Shown here piece after piece: positions 27,168-38,451 of a stretch of 64,000 nt of DNA. A program made the position numbers and the translations under genes. Position 1 is the stretch's first letter. Every line of letters begins with the position of its first letter. The DNA is from Favolaschia claudopus. Lineage: Eukaryota > Basidiomycota > Agaricomycetes > Agaricales > Mycenaceae. The stretch lies in contig JAWWNJ010000024.1 in NCBI GenBank assembly GCA_037176885.1, positions 1,240,001 through 1,304,000 of the forward strand. Direction: 5' to 3'. A model generated the notes under the pieces. It saw nothing but the letters and a program-made list of their open reading frames with translations, was not told the origin of the DNA and did not search any database.

Positions 27168-27420
27168 GATCCTTCAAGCTCGAGCACTCATGACAAGTTG
27201 CAGCGCGGAAAATTCACTCTCAACGAGGTAAATCGAATGTTTATTTCGTCCGAACACGTCTCACCTGGAGTCGAAAGCGGCGGCAATTGATGTTCAGAAT
27301 TTTCTCGCGCTGAAACCTCTTTCGCCGATGCGATCCCTCAAGCTTACTGTCAAAGTCTCGCGAAATTCTCCCCAAATCGGTAAATTCAACGTCTATTTCG
27401 CCCGAACACTCACAGGTACC
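27168..27420 (+). repeat. Diverged direct duplication, period about 163 bp
   Basis: The word GATCCTTCAAGCT (from 27168) recurs as GATCCCTCAAGCT (from 27331). Further on, GTAAATCGAATGTTTATTTC is matched by GTAAATTCAACGTCTATTTC at the same offset, followed by CGTCCGAACAC versus CGCCCGAACAC. Identity is partial, so the duplication is old. Confidence 0.5.
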
Positions 27421-28184
27421 GGATTGACAGCGCCCGGGTTGATGTCCAAGCTTTTTAGGTCGCAAATAACTAAGTACGTCCCGAATTCCGTGTTGTAAAT
27501 TTGGCAACACCTTCTCATTTGTGGAAAACTCAGTTGCAAGGACGATTACCTGGGTGCCTCTAGCCGCACTTGAAGCTCAGAAAAACCTAATTTTTGGGTG
27601 TCTGAAGCATGCACTCTCCACATTTCAAGTGTCCAAACTCTCCCAACATGTGAAGAACCCACACGCCAAGTGCGAGGTCCCTCCGAAATTCTATGCTATT
27701 TCCCCCGGCTTCCAACGTTTGCGATCCCCGGGACTTGTTCTCACTTGAACTTCGTCCTCGCCTGGTTCAGTCAAAGAGCCACGTTACTGTGTATCACTGA
27801 CACCCCATGTGCCAGTCCTCCTTGACTTCCTAAAGATGGAGATTTTGCGAACAATACTTCTTCTGTTCTGCAAGCTTCGGGTATGTATTTATAGGTAAGT
27901 AAGCGTGGATGTTCACTCGCACTGTACAGTAGCAGCTGATCATGATATTGTGGCCGCTAACTAGATCGCTCTCCGGTCCTCGCAAATAAAGAGAAATTAA
28001 ACCTTAATACGATCAGAAATCGACTTGTTTTCTTGACGAGGCAAGTCAAAGTGTGATTCTTCTCAAGCAACGATTCAGACGTATCGGTCCAGGACGCCGG
28101 TGAGTACAATTTGTTTGTATGACGAGCACAATGACCACATACGCATCCACCGCTTCCAATTATCTACAGCGACATGTACATGAT

Positions 28185-28492
28185 TTCAAGCTGTTATCTA
28201 TCGAAGCAATATCTAGGCGAGCCAATGGTGCGCTTCATATTCGTCGCCGCTAGGTCATCTTTTGACTTATAATTCCTCTCACTCCAACGGAGGACGCAGA
28301 CCGCGTCCGCTCTTGCGTCCGCACGTCGCATTATGACCTCAAGCCAACCTCAAGCGAAAAATTAAACTGATTCTAGTCTTCGAGCTCAGGCTATCGAGGA
28401 ATCATCTACGCGGACCAATGATGCGTTGTGTATTCGTCGAGGCTGAGAGGTAAGCCTCGATCATCGCTACCTCATTATTTCTCTCACTCCAA
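28185..28492 (+). repeat. Diverged direct duplication, period about 195-200 bp
   Basis: Copy 1 (about 28185-28290) and copy 2 (about 28380-28492) share an ordered series of words: TATCGAAGCAATATCTA versus TATCGAGGAATCATCTA, CCAATGGTGCG versus CCAATGATGCG, TATTCGTCG in both, and TTCTCTCACTCCAA-like ends in both. Neither copy is coding. Confidence 0.55.
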
Positions 28493-29757
28493 GGTAAAGT
28501 GGAGTCGGACTCTTACTTACTTCGATGATCATCCTTGCCTTTGTTGCGGAAAATCACCGTGCTGGCTCGCACGCTGTTCGGATCCGCCGCGCTTCTGCTT
28601 CTCTGTTATTTCACCTGCTCGCGCGGGAAGCTGCGGGAAGTACTGATGATAACTTTTGTACCCGCGAACGCTAACGGACGGCGGGTGTTGTTCGCCGCCA
28701 CCGTGTGGCCCTTGGCATCCGCAGTGAGTAGGTCAGTGTCGGCCCGTTGGATTGGGTTTCGAATGATTGGGCCAAGCTAGACCTTTCTTTGAAGTCAACA
28801 CTCAACGAGTGGGACATAGTGACGATCGAACCTGAAGGCCATCACACTGGTCTTCATGCGTAGGTTTGCAAGGTTCAAAAATAAACTGAATTCTGGAAAT
28901 AGCCCATGGTTCGCTAGTAATACCGGATGAGTAATCTCTTTGTCCCAAAAAGGTGCGGACAACGTTTGTTTTTGATTCAACAGAGTCCGAACGCGGCGAT
29001 TCATCAGGACGTTTTAGTCGCCACCTGATCTGTGATACAACGGGCTCGCGACCGGGATCTTAACTCATCGTTCTTCTTCCGACTTCCCACTGTCAACAAC
29101 ACTCAACTGCTAACCATTTCTTCGAAAAGGCGGCGCCGCCGCAGGCTCGCTCTCGTTCTGGGGCCTGGGCTGTCGGTTTTCAGTCATTCTGAATCACCGC
29201 AAGGCCCGGCGGGAGGCTATGAACTATCGATTTCGGTTGTCCATTCGAATCCTACATGCTTTCGTCCTGACTACTGCTGACTGGCATCCATGGGGATCGG
29301 ATTCGTTCATGGGTATACTACCCTTCGATACCTTTCCCTCGACGCTTGATGGCAGCAAGAGACGGGAAACAACACACCTATCAACGTCTCGCCGCTCTCC
29401 GACATCGTGGCCGACGACTTCCTTCGGTTCAAAATGGCTTCTTTGGTAGGTCCTTTTGATGTATTCGCACAGGCTGCCTTGGCACCATGCGCCTCCCTCC
29501 CGCTCGCCATTGAATTACCGCGGGCGCCGAGTGTACCGGAGACGGCAAATCAAAGCGTAAAGTCTTTCTCCATAGTTTTTTAACTGCGGCACAATATTGA
29601 AATTTGAACTTGGTTTGGGCAGTCGAAAACATAACAGTCCTTGTTCATCCCTGCAATCTTCGAAATAAGGAAGGATAAGGCAGGATAATATTTTATACTC
29701 CACTATGTCCCCTTTCGGAACGTGCAGAGTCGTAGGCTACAGTACACAGGCCCTACA

Positions 29758-29762
29758 TGTAC
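29758..29762 (+). repeat. Target-site duplication TGTAC (left)
   Basis: TGTAC directly precedes the 5' LTR and is repeated exactly at 31291-31295 directly after the 3' LTR. Five bases is the usual duplication made by retrotransposon integrases. Confidence 0.9.
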
Positions 29763-29999
29763 TGTTGTTATTGATTAGATTAGATACAGCTTCGGACCAT
29801 GACTCACAACGGACAGTTCAAGTATTCAGTAGATACACGGAGAACCTTCTAGATACTATTCTGTACAGTATATAAGCAGCCTGTAATTTCCCTGCTAGAG
29901 CATCTGATTGCTCTAAAGCAGCCTTCTAACCAACAGTGCTATTGCAATCCTATTCTACTCTCATCCTCTAATCTCGCCCTCCCCGCTTAATCTACAACA
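29763..29999 (+). repeat. 5' LTR
   Basis: It is 237 bp long, starts TG and ends CA, and matches 31054-31290 base for base as far as I can read. It contains TATATAA at 29869-29875, a likely promoter for the element transcript. I could not assign the primer-binding site just inside (AATCAGATCTCGG) to a tRNA. Confidence 0.93.
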
Positions 30000-30037
30000 C
30001 AATCAGATCTCGGTTACGTCACCGATAACCCGACTAC

Positions 30038-30877
30038 ATGGCGGACACAGTCACATACAACGCCTATCGCATCGAGCCTCTTTCCGGCTCAGCCAACTAC
30101 AGACCATGGAAGGTGCAGATGTCTGACATTCTCACCGACATGAACTGCGCGGACCATATCGACTCGGACTTCACCGCACCCGACGGATCCGACGCGGCAA
30201 AGAAGGCATCATGGGATAAAATTGATCGCCGTGCCCTTTCAGCGATCCGACTTCGTGTCCATTCGGAAGTCGTCCAACACATCCAGGGGGAGACCACCGC
30301 TCTAGGTGCCTGGCAGATGCTGTCCCACCTCTTTGAGCTCAAAGGCCAAATGGGCCTTGTCCTTGCGCGCCACAAATTTTATAGTGCTCGCGCCGGTGCT
30401 GACCTCGCTCTCGAGCCGCACATCAAATTGATGCGCCAGCTGCAGGGGGAGCTGATTTCACTTGGACAACCTGTCACCGACTCCGACTTCGCCGTCGCGC
30501 TGCTTAGCTCATTACCAGCCGATTGGGATTCCTTCGTTCGTGCCATTCTGACCGCCAGCACCACACCCGACTCCAAAACCGTCATTTCCTCTATCCTTAC
30601 GGAGGAACGTCGCCGTACCAGCAAGGATGGTGATCTCGACATTGCGGAACAAGCTCTCGTTGCGCGGCATCACTATAGCCCGATCAAAACGAGATATCCG
30701 ACGGGACCACCCGGATCGTCGCCTGTGTGGAAGAATGCGATTTGCCACAAGTGCGGAGGCAAAGGACATATTGCGCGAATTTGTCCATCGCAGTCTGATC
30801 CCGAACCCGACAAAGCCAACTTCGCATTTGACGCATATCATGATGAAGAGGAGCCGAACACCGACTACGCGTTTTAA
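30038..30877 (+). CDS. Copia-type Gag polyprotein with zinc knuckle
   Basis: A single uninterrupted frame of 279 residues. The N-terminal part follows the Copia Gag pattern (LSGSANYRPWKVQMSDIL, a SWDKIDRRALSAIRL-type helix, GAWQMLSHLFELKGQ, and LLSSLPADWDSFVRAIL near residue 160). A CCHC zinc knuckle sits at about residues 240-253 (CHKCGGKGHIARIC), the nucleic-acid-binding motif of nucleocapsid. An acidic tail ends the protein (DEEEPNTDY). It should assemble the particle that packages the element RNA. The stop falls 176 bp before the 3' LTR with no pol frame after it, so this is a complete gag-only element and not a fragment of a longer frame. Confidence 0.92.
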   Translation: MADTVTYNAYRIEPLSGSANYRPWKVQMSDILTDMNCADHIDSDFTAPDGSDAAKKASWDKIDRRALSAIRLRVHSEVVQHIQGETTALGAWQMLSHLFELKGQMGLVLARHKFYSARAGADLALEPHIKLMRQLQGELISLGQPVTDSDFAVALLSSLPADWDSFVRAILTASTTPDSKTVISSILTEERRRTSKDGDLDIAEQALVARHHYSPIKTRYPTGPPGSSPVWKNAICHKCGGKGHIARICPSQSDPEPDKANFAFDAYHDEEEPNTDYAF

Positions 30878-31053
30878 ACAGCGCAACCGCCAACCTATTT
30901 TGATGATGAAGATTTGATGCAATGATTAGGGTGTCGGGGCAGTAGGACGGAACGGTGTAGGGAATGGGATCCGGTCCACAACGTCTGAAATTGTCAAGCA
31001 CTGGTCGATCACGGGCATATGGAATTATTGGGAAAGTCCTCGCTGAGGGGGAG

Positions 31054-31290
31054 TGTTGTTATTGATTAGATTAGATACAGCTTCGGACCATGACTCACAA
31101 CGGACAGTTCAAGTATTCAGTAGATACACGGAGAACCTTCTAGATACTATTCTGTACAGTATATAAGCAGCCTGTAATTTCCCTGCTAGAGCATCTGATT
31201 GCTCTAAAGCAGCCTTCTAACCAACAGTGCTATTGCAATCCTATTCTACTCTCATCCTCTAATCTCGCCCTCCCCGCTTAATCTACAACA
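31054..31290 (+). repeat. 3' LTR
   Basis: It is a 237-bp copy identical by eye to 29763-29999, preceded by the polypurine tract and followed at once by the TGTAC duplication. Confidence 0.93.
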
Positions 31291-31295
31291 TGTAC
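31291..31295 (+). repeat. Target-site duplication TGTAC (right)
   Basis: Exact copy of 29758-29762. Confidence 0.9.
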
Positions 31296-33983
31296 TATAT
31301 TTCCTACGCCACAACTCAGATACTTTCGACGAGCTCACCGCTTTTACGGGGTAGATCTAGGCACCTGAGAAGTAGCAAGAAGCACACTGACCTTCCTGTA
31401 TGATACCTCGAAAGCCCGTCACGTATGCTGGTCCAGTAATCCATTGCGTGGCCGGCAATTTCGAAATCTGGCAGGATGCACAGATAAAACCCAATGGGGC
31501 CCAGTACGAGTTCTCTCCTCCTGAGCGCTCACCGCGTCAACGCTCGCACGGCGATTAAATCCCTGTCATCCACCACGAATGAAGACCGAGACAACATACG
31601 GGCCACTCTCCAAAGGCAGAAGCACGGATGGCAGCCACCCGGCCATGGAAGGATCAGGCACTGGAACGAATCTTATCGTGCTTCAAGCGCGATGATTCAT
31701 TCGGGCCTTTGTAAGATCTGAGGTCCAAGCCTCGAGTTCGAGGACCTCAATGGAATCCTCACAAATTCATAGTGCGACCAAAATTAGGTCCACGCAATGC
31801 TCAATAGCATGCTCTCGCACGGCCGGTGCCCACCGACGCAAAACTCAACGCATCCTATGTGCGTGTAACAAACAAATAAGAAAAATAGATTACCTAGTTC
31901 ATAGTAATCAGCGAACGTCTGAGGAAACGGTACTCACCTCGTAAAATGAAACAGACACAGTGTAATTCTCTTGGGTGGGCACCAGCATCAGCACTAAGTA
32001 GCATCACTACTTTCAACGTGCAAGATATCATTCCTCGCAATGAAGTCGACCTGGTCTGTGCGCTTGCCAGCCAGTGACGTCATGCCACAATATCGCTGCA
32101 TTACCGCCCGCCCTACCTCACAGCAGCATTGGGTGGCCAACAGAACACGAGCAGCTCCAAGATGTGGTGGTAGCCACGGGTGGAGACTTTGCTCTGAATA
32201 TCCATGCATTCTCGTCAACATCATGCATTCTCGTCAACATTTCACCGTGTGTGCAAGCAGCGCCGACATTCTCGAAACAGGAATTACAACGATGTCGGCG
32301 AAGCCAGACAAATCTGGTACGCGGCGGTACCGGCGAACAAGTTGGACGAATTGTACCATCAGGACCTGAGCGCAGGATGTAGTCCCAGGACAAGCTCGAG
32401 AGAAGATGTGGAGCTTCCAGCCTCGACGTTCCAGCCTCAGCGTCCGACGTACTTCCACGAAATTGGTATGCGGTCGCAGCCGCAGAGTCACTGTATATAG
32501 TCTGAGAGGGTCTCGCAGACTTTTGCGTCCGGATTTCGTCAGAGGATCGCAACGTTGATAAATAGGGGTAACGGCGGCGACGACGAAAGTGGACCATTTT
32601 GGTATGTGGTGGTAGCCACAGATGAGTAGATTGCAGTAGAGTGCAAGTAGAGGAGTGTAGGATAGTTTTGAAGCAGGGAATGAAGAAACAAATTTCGGTG
32701 ATGGTGGTGGCGAGGTATCAAGGAAGGTACTTAGACTTCATGTGAGTCTGAGAATCCAACGGAGAAATACTCATTAGGTCTGATATCGCCGACGCTAGCG
32801 CTGACGTGGGATTCGGACCGCCAGCAGCACGGAGTACATAGTGCATTAGTCTAGTTGTGATGCGATCAAAGAATGGTCTAGACAGCGAAGAGGAGATGAG
32901 AAGCAGGCCCGATTAGCTCCGACGGCTACGGAATGCCAGCGAACAACGCGCTCCGAGTCACCACTTCCCTGCTCACCGCCTTTGCTGCCAACGCCGACGA
33001 CCGTGTCCGACCTCTTCCTCGTCTCTCTCCACGCAAGAATCATCGTCTTGGGCTCTCTACCTGCCCTACATTGGGAACAACGCGCTCACCACTTCCCTGC
33101 TCACCGCCTTTGCTGCCAACGCCGACGACCGTGTCCGACCTCTTCCTCGTCTCTCTCCACGCAAGAATCATTGTCTTGGGCTCTCTACCTGCCCTACATT
33201 GGGAGGACGCCGCAGCGCTGTCTCGTGTCTCGCCTCAACGGCTTTTTCCTTCAGCTCTCACCGCTGCCAGTGTTTACACTGCCGTCTCTCCCCTCCCTAC
33301 AGCTTCAACGGCGCCTTATTGCCGGACTGCTCCTGCTCGGCGGCATATTCGATGCGTCTTGCGGCTTGCCCACCGCTCCCACTTGAGCTCGGCTGCCGCT
33401 CGCAGCCTTTCCCCCAGCGCCGCTCTTACACCTTCAACCATGGAGATCGCGTGGCATTCGAGACCAATATGCAAATAGGTTGCAATATGTTGCGAATGCT
33501 CTATCACAAGAAATGCAATGCGAGAGGTGAGTTGCCCATATGTTCTCAAGCTGTCGGGCAATGTGTTTGGCTAACTACATCTCGTCTATATCTATGCATG
33601 CTACTACCCCCACGGGCCTTCCATCAACAAGCTGCGCAACTGATGCTCGTGGGTGCGGATGGAGAACGAGAGTGGTCGACGGGGCGCATCCAAAGCAGGG
33701 TACGTGTTGCCTTCGTTTCTTCTCCTTGTTTCTTCTGGTTCCTTCCACCCTCCTTGTGCCATGCACGTATCATTTATACCTATGCTCGTCGAGGACTATT
33801 CGCTACTTCTCTCGTATGTCTTGACATTACCATAGTATTCTCATGTAGTAAGTATTTCATCCACTATATTCGGTTTTCCCTTGCATTCGTATCACCTCCG
33901 GGTCGCTGCTTTCTCATGCTGCGAAATGTATTAAGGAGCACGACAGTGAAGATACAAATACACCATGTAAGTCCGACTGGTTG
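31296..33983. other. Gene-poor region with local tandem repeats
   Basis: No gene is supported. A 19-bp unit (CATGCATTCTCGTCAACAT) is present twice in tandem at 32203-32240, and the word ATGTGGTGGTAGCCAC occurs at about 32162 and 32603. A larger tandem duplication is listed separately. Confidence 0.45.
32941..33203 (+). repeat. Tandem duplication of a ~130-bp unit
   Basis: Unit 1 (32941-33074, 134 bp) and unit 2 (33075-33203, 129 bp) both begin GAACAACGCGCTC and end at CCCTACATTGGGA. They differ by a 5-bp indel (CGAGT) near the start and one C/T change. In one plus-strand frame the joint reads LYLPYIGNNALTTSLLTAF, which may be relict coding sequence, but I recognise no family. Confidence 0.75.
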
Positions 33984-36900
33984 TTATATATCTTCCGATG
34001 CTTTTACTTTCCCTGACCCCGCCTTCAACGACGCCTTCTCGGCTTTTTGTTTCTCAAACGTACTAACGGCGCGCTCCTGTGTCTTGCGTTTCTTGAGCAG
34101 CTCAGCTTCGAGCTTCTGGCGTTTCTCAGGGCGAGTCTCTTCCGCCAACTCTTGCTCTTTGGCAGAGACAGCCTTTTCTGCCTTGACAACAGTGCCCAAG
34201 ATCTTCAACATCTTCTCGTTGTGCTGTTCAATCTTTCGATCTTCACCGGCTAACACGCGATGTTGAGAATTTGCTGAGGATGTGATTGACACTTGAGTGG
34301 AATCCAGAGTTGTAAGAAGTTTCGGTGCACGTACATTTGCGTTTTAGATTATGGTATGCATTTTCGCTTCGGTGTCCTGTTTTGAACGAGGGTGTAATGC
34401 CATAACTTTCGAACGTCTACAATCATCTATGGCTGAGATTGATGAAAGATATTCAACACAATGGAACGGACCTTCAGAGTCTTCATCTTGACTGCGTCGA
34501 ACAGCTGACCCTTCTTCAATCCGCCGAGCAAGGTGCAATGAACACCTTCTCTGTTTACGTCTCGATGCACTGACTCAATTAGGTTCGAGTTTGCGTCTCC
34601 CGCATTCCAGATGTCAAGCGGAACCAAACTTTTTTCCCAACAAATTCCCGAGTAGAAGAATTTGCTTGATTCCTTGTCGTTAACCCAGTCTGTTGGAAAG
34701 TGAGACTCTGAAACGGCAGTGGTGTACTTTGATAATGTCTACACTGACCGTTCCCCGACTTCCCTCCTTTTTCTCGTATCTTGAGGATCGTACCTTCCCA
34801 ATCTTCATGCTCGATGCACACAAGACTGCGCATCAGCCATCGTACCTCTTCCGGAACTGGGCACTTGTTAATATTGCGAGAGTTGTGCACAGTACAAATA
34901 CGGAAAACTCGGCGAAGGTGGTCGTAAGGGTCAAGGTCTTGAATGGTGCGATGCGGCTCATGAAGATCGGGTTTGCTCGCCATATTTGACGCAAGTTTCT
35001 GTAGATGCAATCCCAGCCCTTTCGTTGAATGAGTATTCAACAATTTCACCACAGATAGTGACTCATACCTTTGGCCTGACCGCGGTGTTGGTCGGCAGTC
35101 CATGACAAAACAAAATCTCCATATTTGCCGTCGGCGCCCTCGACACTCGATGCATGAAGATGTCTCCATTTCAGTGTCTTCCCGGTGTCTTCCTTGACGA
35201 TCAACTCAATTTCTTCGAAGATGCGTTGATGCGCAGCTGCGCTCTGTCGATTGATATAAACACGGCAGAATATCAAGCCTATGAGAGCAATATGTTATCA
35301 GCAAGAGGGAGAGGCTGAGATTCGAGAAAGCACGAGTCAACAATTCATAATCCAACTCACTAGTATTTGCATCGCGCTCAAGACAGGCAAGTTCAAACTC
35401 CAGGAACCCCGAGATCCTTCGGAATGCTATATCGCTCTGCAAATATCGACCCGCCGAAAGTAAGCGGTGGCTGGCCTCGACAGCCATACAAATGATTATA
35501 CGAATCATGTTGTCTTTCTGATCGGGTTCGAGATCATCTTCTTCATGGCTAATCAAAGTATTGACCGGGATCGCCAAAATGCGCCGAATGTAACGGTCAG
35601 CAGGGCGAAGGTGGGCATCTTGATGCGCTTTGAGATTTACAACACCTATCAGCCAGAAATAAATAATTCGCTCTAACAGAGATTCAGAATCATACCTGCC
35701 CAGCCTGTTCCGAAAGGACAGTGCTCCTCGATTGCCTGCTTGATGTATGACTTGATGTGCAAACGCTTGGACAACGAAACATGCCAGTCGGCGAGTGTTG
35801 GACAAATGATGAGAGGGAATTTCGATGTTAGGAAAGACTGAACCAGAGGATGACGTATGAATCTTCGAGGGGTGATATCGGGCAGGTCTTCAGACAGCAT
35901 CCCAAGAAGTTCCATTAGTTTAGTTCTGACATTCGGAGGCGTCTTTGTCGGCAGCGGAACAGGATGAGGATGCGGCCCACTCGCTACCACCAGAACCATG
36001 GGACATGCCCTTCGAAACTCTTCCTTTGGTTCAAAGACTCGGAATTTGCTTGAACATTCGAGTCGTTTCATCAACGGCTGAGTGAGATTCTTCACCTCAT
36101 CGCGATGAGGAAAAGCTACGACGGCAAAGGTAAATAACGATGTATTTGAATCGGGTCGAAGGTAAATGAACATACGACAATATGCTTTTTGCTGTGAACA
36201 ATTTGTGACTGTTGAGCAGTCAGCTAGGGGACCATACCCAAGGCTTAGAACGGCTTCTTCAATCTGTGCAGCTTCCCGTTCGTCACCGGAAATAATAGCT
36301 TCAAGGTATTCAAGATGATATGAGCCGTCGTTGACACTGTGATCATGGAAGGAAGTGCAGTGACCGGCCGAAGGGCAAAGGCCTTAAAAGCTATAGCCCT
36401 ATAGGTGGGCTATAATGAGGCCTATAGCCTTCGTCGAACAATGCTGAAGGGCTTAAAGAGGGCTATAAAGTCACATGTCCCTTGCTTCAATCAACAGAGG
36501 CAGCCAGAGGGCTGAATGGCACTGGCTGAGGTGCAACAGTGGTTCATTTCGTCTGAATATCAATTTTGCTGAGTTTTCAAACATTTTTCTTCCAAAAAAA
36601 AATGTGGCTCGAGACGTGGTCCAAGCGCTAACACGTGACATTTATAGGCCTTCAAAGCCCTATAGCTATAGGCCTTTGCCCTTAAAAAGGGCTATAGGGT
36701 CCGCCGACCCACTTTTAAGGCCTATAGGACGGTCACTGTGGAAGTGATCTTTATTGGTTTTAGGATTGTAGTGTTCACAGCTGAAGAAAAACAATCAGAC
36801 ACTGCAAAGACTCAAAATGAACCGACATCGTACCTGACATACGGTCGTTCATTGTCATCGTAATCAAACACGATTCGCCCCTCACACAATCCTTCTTTTG

Positions 36901-38451
36901 CACGATACCCTCGTTGAACTTGATATGTATATAATTCTTTCGCTTCCCATTCTTCTTCTTCGCTTACAGAAAGGGTAGTGACTTCGTGAAGTGGACGACC
37001 GCACCCAAGCTTTTGAAGCGCTGCCAGGAATGCAGAAGTTTTGAGGAAGATGTCGCGTGTAGGCGAGACATATTGTAACCGATCGTCCCTGTCCTTCTTC
37101 AACCGATCCCGCACGTCCTCTCGCGAAGCCTTCGTGTGAGGAATACTCAACTCTTCGGTATCGCTATTTGGACAAATTTTGGATCCTTGACCTAAAGCTG
37201 ATGATTGACATAGCCGATTTGAACAGTAGCATTCACTTACAGGTTGTGTGACGCTCAGAACACTCTACCGCAATTCCTTTGGCATCAACCAGGAGCAAAC
37301 ATTTGACCACGGCACCCGAAACAGTTCGCCCCACGCGGCCGCCTCTCGAGTAGGCAATATTCAGGGCTGGATCCTCCCAGTTGTCCGGATCCATGTGAAA
37401 TAGATGGCCAATGCAGCCCGTCGAAGAAGTTTCTGGATATTCAAGGGTATAGCCAAGTGGGTACTCGTATAACACCTCCAATGTGGTGATACGATTGATT
37501 GCAACGTTCGTACGCCTCTTCACAAATGTAGGAGTTTCCGGAGTGGGTGATTTTTGGAGCACTGATGTATCAACACAGGAAGATCCTTCCAGGAATTTCA
37601 GAGCAGATTCCAGCTCCTGCTTTATGGAAAGCGGGGCATGTAGTGGTGCATCACAGTCCGTGAACTCAGCAAGCCGCAAAAGCTGAGGTCTGATATTCAC
37701 TAGATGCGAGGAAGCCGGAGAGACACTCCGAGAAGATGAAGCACCATCTCTGTCGGGTTCGAAGCCATTCAGCAAGTTGCGAATCACAAAGCGGCTATCC
37801 TGCATTCAAGAGTCGTCGCAGTCGGGGTAGATGGCGCCGTTGGTGTAGACAAAAAAGTTATTTTAGTATTATCGATACATGCAAGCATTGTGCGACGTCT
37901 GTAGTAATATCCGCGCACACGGGCGGTACTGCCAGTGGAGGTGGTTTCTTGACTGTGGTACGAAGTCGAGGCCCAGGAGGTATCTTACACAGGGAGGGTC
38001 GATGGTGGCTGACACATCCAGAGTGCGCAACAGCGGTGTGGGGGATGGTGCACCGTGCCCTTAGCTGAACGAGAGCGACGGCGGGTGTCGAGGGCGGCGG
38101 CGTGGCGTCGACATCGATGTCAAAAACGAGTCCGAGCAATTCCGACAGGTTCTTTGATCCCATCACAGCTAGACCAATGCACCCTCTCCTCAGCAGCACG
38201 CTGGCTTGGATGATTGTCCCAAGGTTGTCCGCCACTTGGATGGCACTGTGTCATCTGCTAGCGCTTCTGCTTCTGCTCCTAAGTACTTCCTTCGACTTGT
38301 CTAATAGCATTCTCATGCAAGCTCTTGGGAAGCTCCAAGAAGGGGTTTCAGGATCATCATCAAGGATCCCAGTGAAACCGCCTGCTGTCGCGGACGATAC
38401 TAGATGGATATATATTCTATCCCACCAAGCTGTCAAGGTCAAGACGTTCAT
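33984..38451 (-). pseudogene. Decayed MULE-like transposase (Agaricomycete family), cut by a MITE
   Basis: Multi-exon minus-strand gene whose splice sites can still be followed. Lesions in the 5' half: an in-frame TGA near 38245, a frame change around 37935, a 1-base loss in the T-run near 37847, a TGA just upstream of 37805 (before MQDSRF), and a 381-bp MITE at 36358-36738. The 3' half is intact from about 36130 to the stop at 33984 through seven introns. Key blocks: FVIRNLLNGFEP, RLQYVSPTRDIFLKTS, YGPLADCSTVTNCSQQ, PRRFIRHPLVQSFLTSKF, YLQSDIAFRRISGFLEFELA, WTADQHRGQAKGLGLHLQ, WNAGDANSNLIESVHRDVNR and a coiled-coil, Lys/Glu-rich tail. Asp in QSDIAF, Asp-x-His in ADQHRG and Glu in LIESVH are spaced like the DDE triad of Mutator-like transposases. 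I know the family as a many-copy unnamed Agaricomycete protein; the transposase reading is inference. Confidence 0.7.
36358..36738. mobile_element. hAT-type MITE inserted in a transposase exon
   Basis: The 381-bp element starts CAGTGACCG and ends CGGTCACTG, a 9-bp perfect terminal inverted repeat beginning with the hAT-like CAGTG. Flanks are AGGAAGTG (36350-36357) and TGGAAGTG (36739-36746), an 8-bp target duplication with one difference, as expected for hAT. The interior is non-coding and full of nested palindromic words (CTATAG, GGCCTATAG, AAAGGCCTTAAAAG). It splits the host coding sequence after ...TNKDHF; the other side resumes as FHDHSVNDGSYHL once a 4-bp TTCC duplication is passed over. 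Confidence 0.85.

Larger units (their letters stand above)
24687..29757. other. Gene-poor region with decayed duplications
   Basis: Five kilobases upstream of MKT1 without a supportable gene. Short frames are numerous but share no splice logic or known motifs. Two sets of diverged direct repeats are listed separately. The composition resembles degenerate repetitive DNA. Confidence 0.45.
29763..31290 (+). mobile_element. Non-autonomous gag-only LTR retrotransposon (TR-GAG type, Copia-like)
   Basis: A 1,528-bp element bounded by two 237-bp LTRs that I read as identical and a perfect 5-bp target duplication. Each LTR begins TGTTG and ends CAACA. Between them lie a single gag gene and a purine-rich tract (GAGGGGGAG, 31045-31053) abutting the 3' LTR. 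There is no protease, integrase, reverse transcriptase or RNase H, so movement needs enzymes from another element. The gag with a C-terminal CCHC knuckle and the short LTRs fit the Ty1/Copia side. Identical LTRs point to very recent insertion. Confidence 0.92.

Noticed and set aside
37858..38235. Treating MADNLG-like frame as a separate small gene
   Set aside because: It begins at a GTG and is continuous with the transposase relic in homologue-like order, so it is part of the pseudogene.
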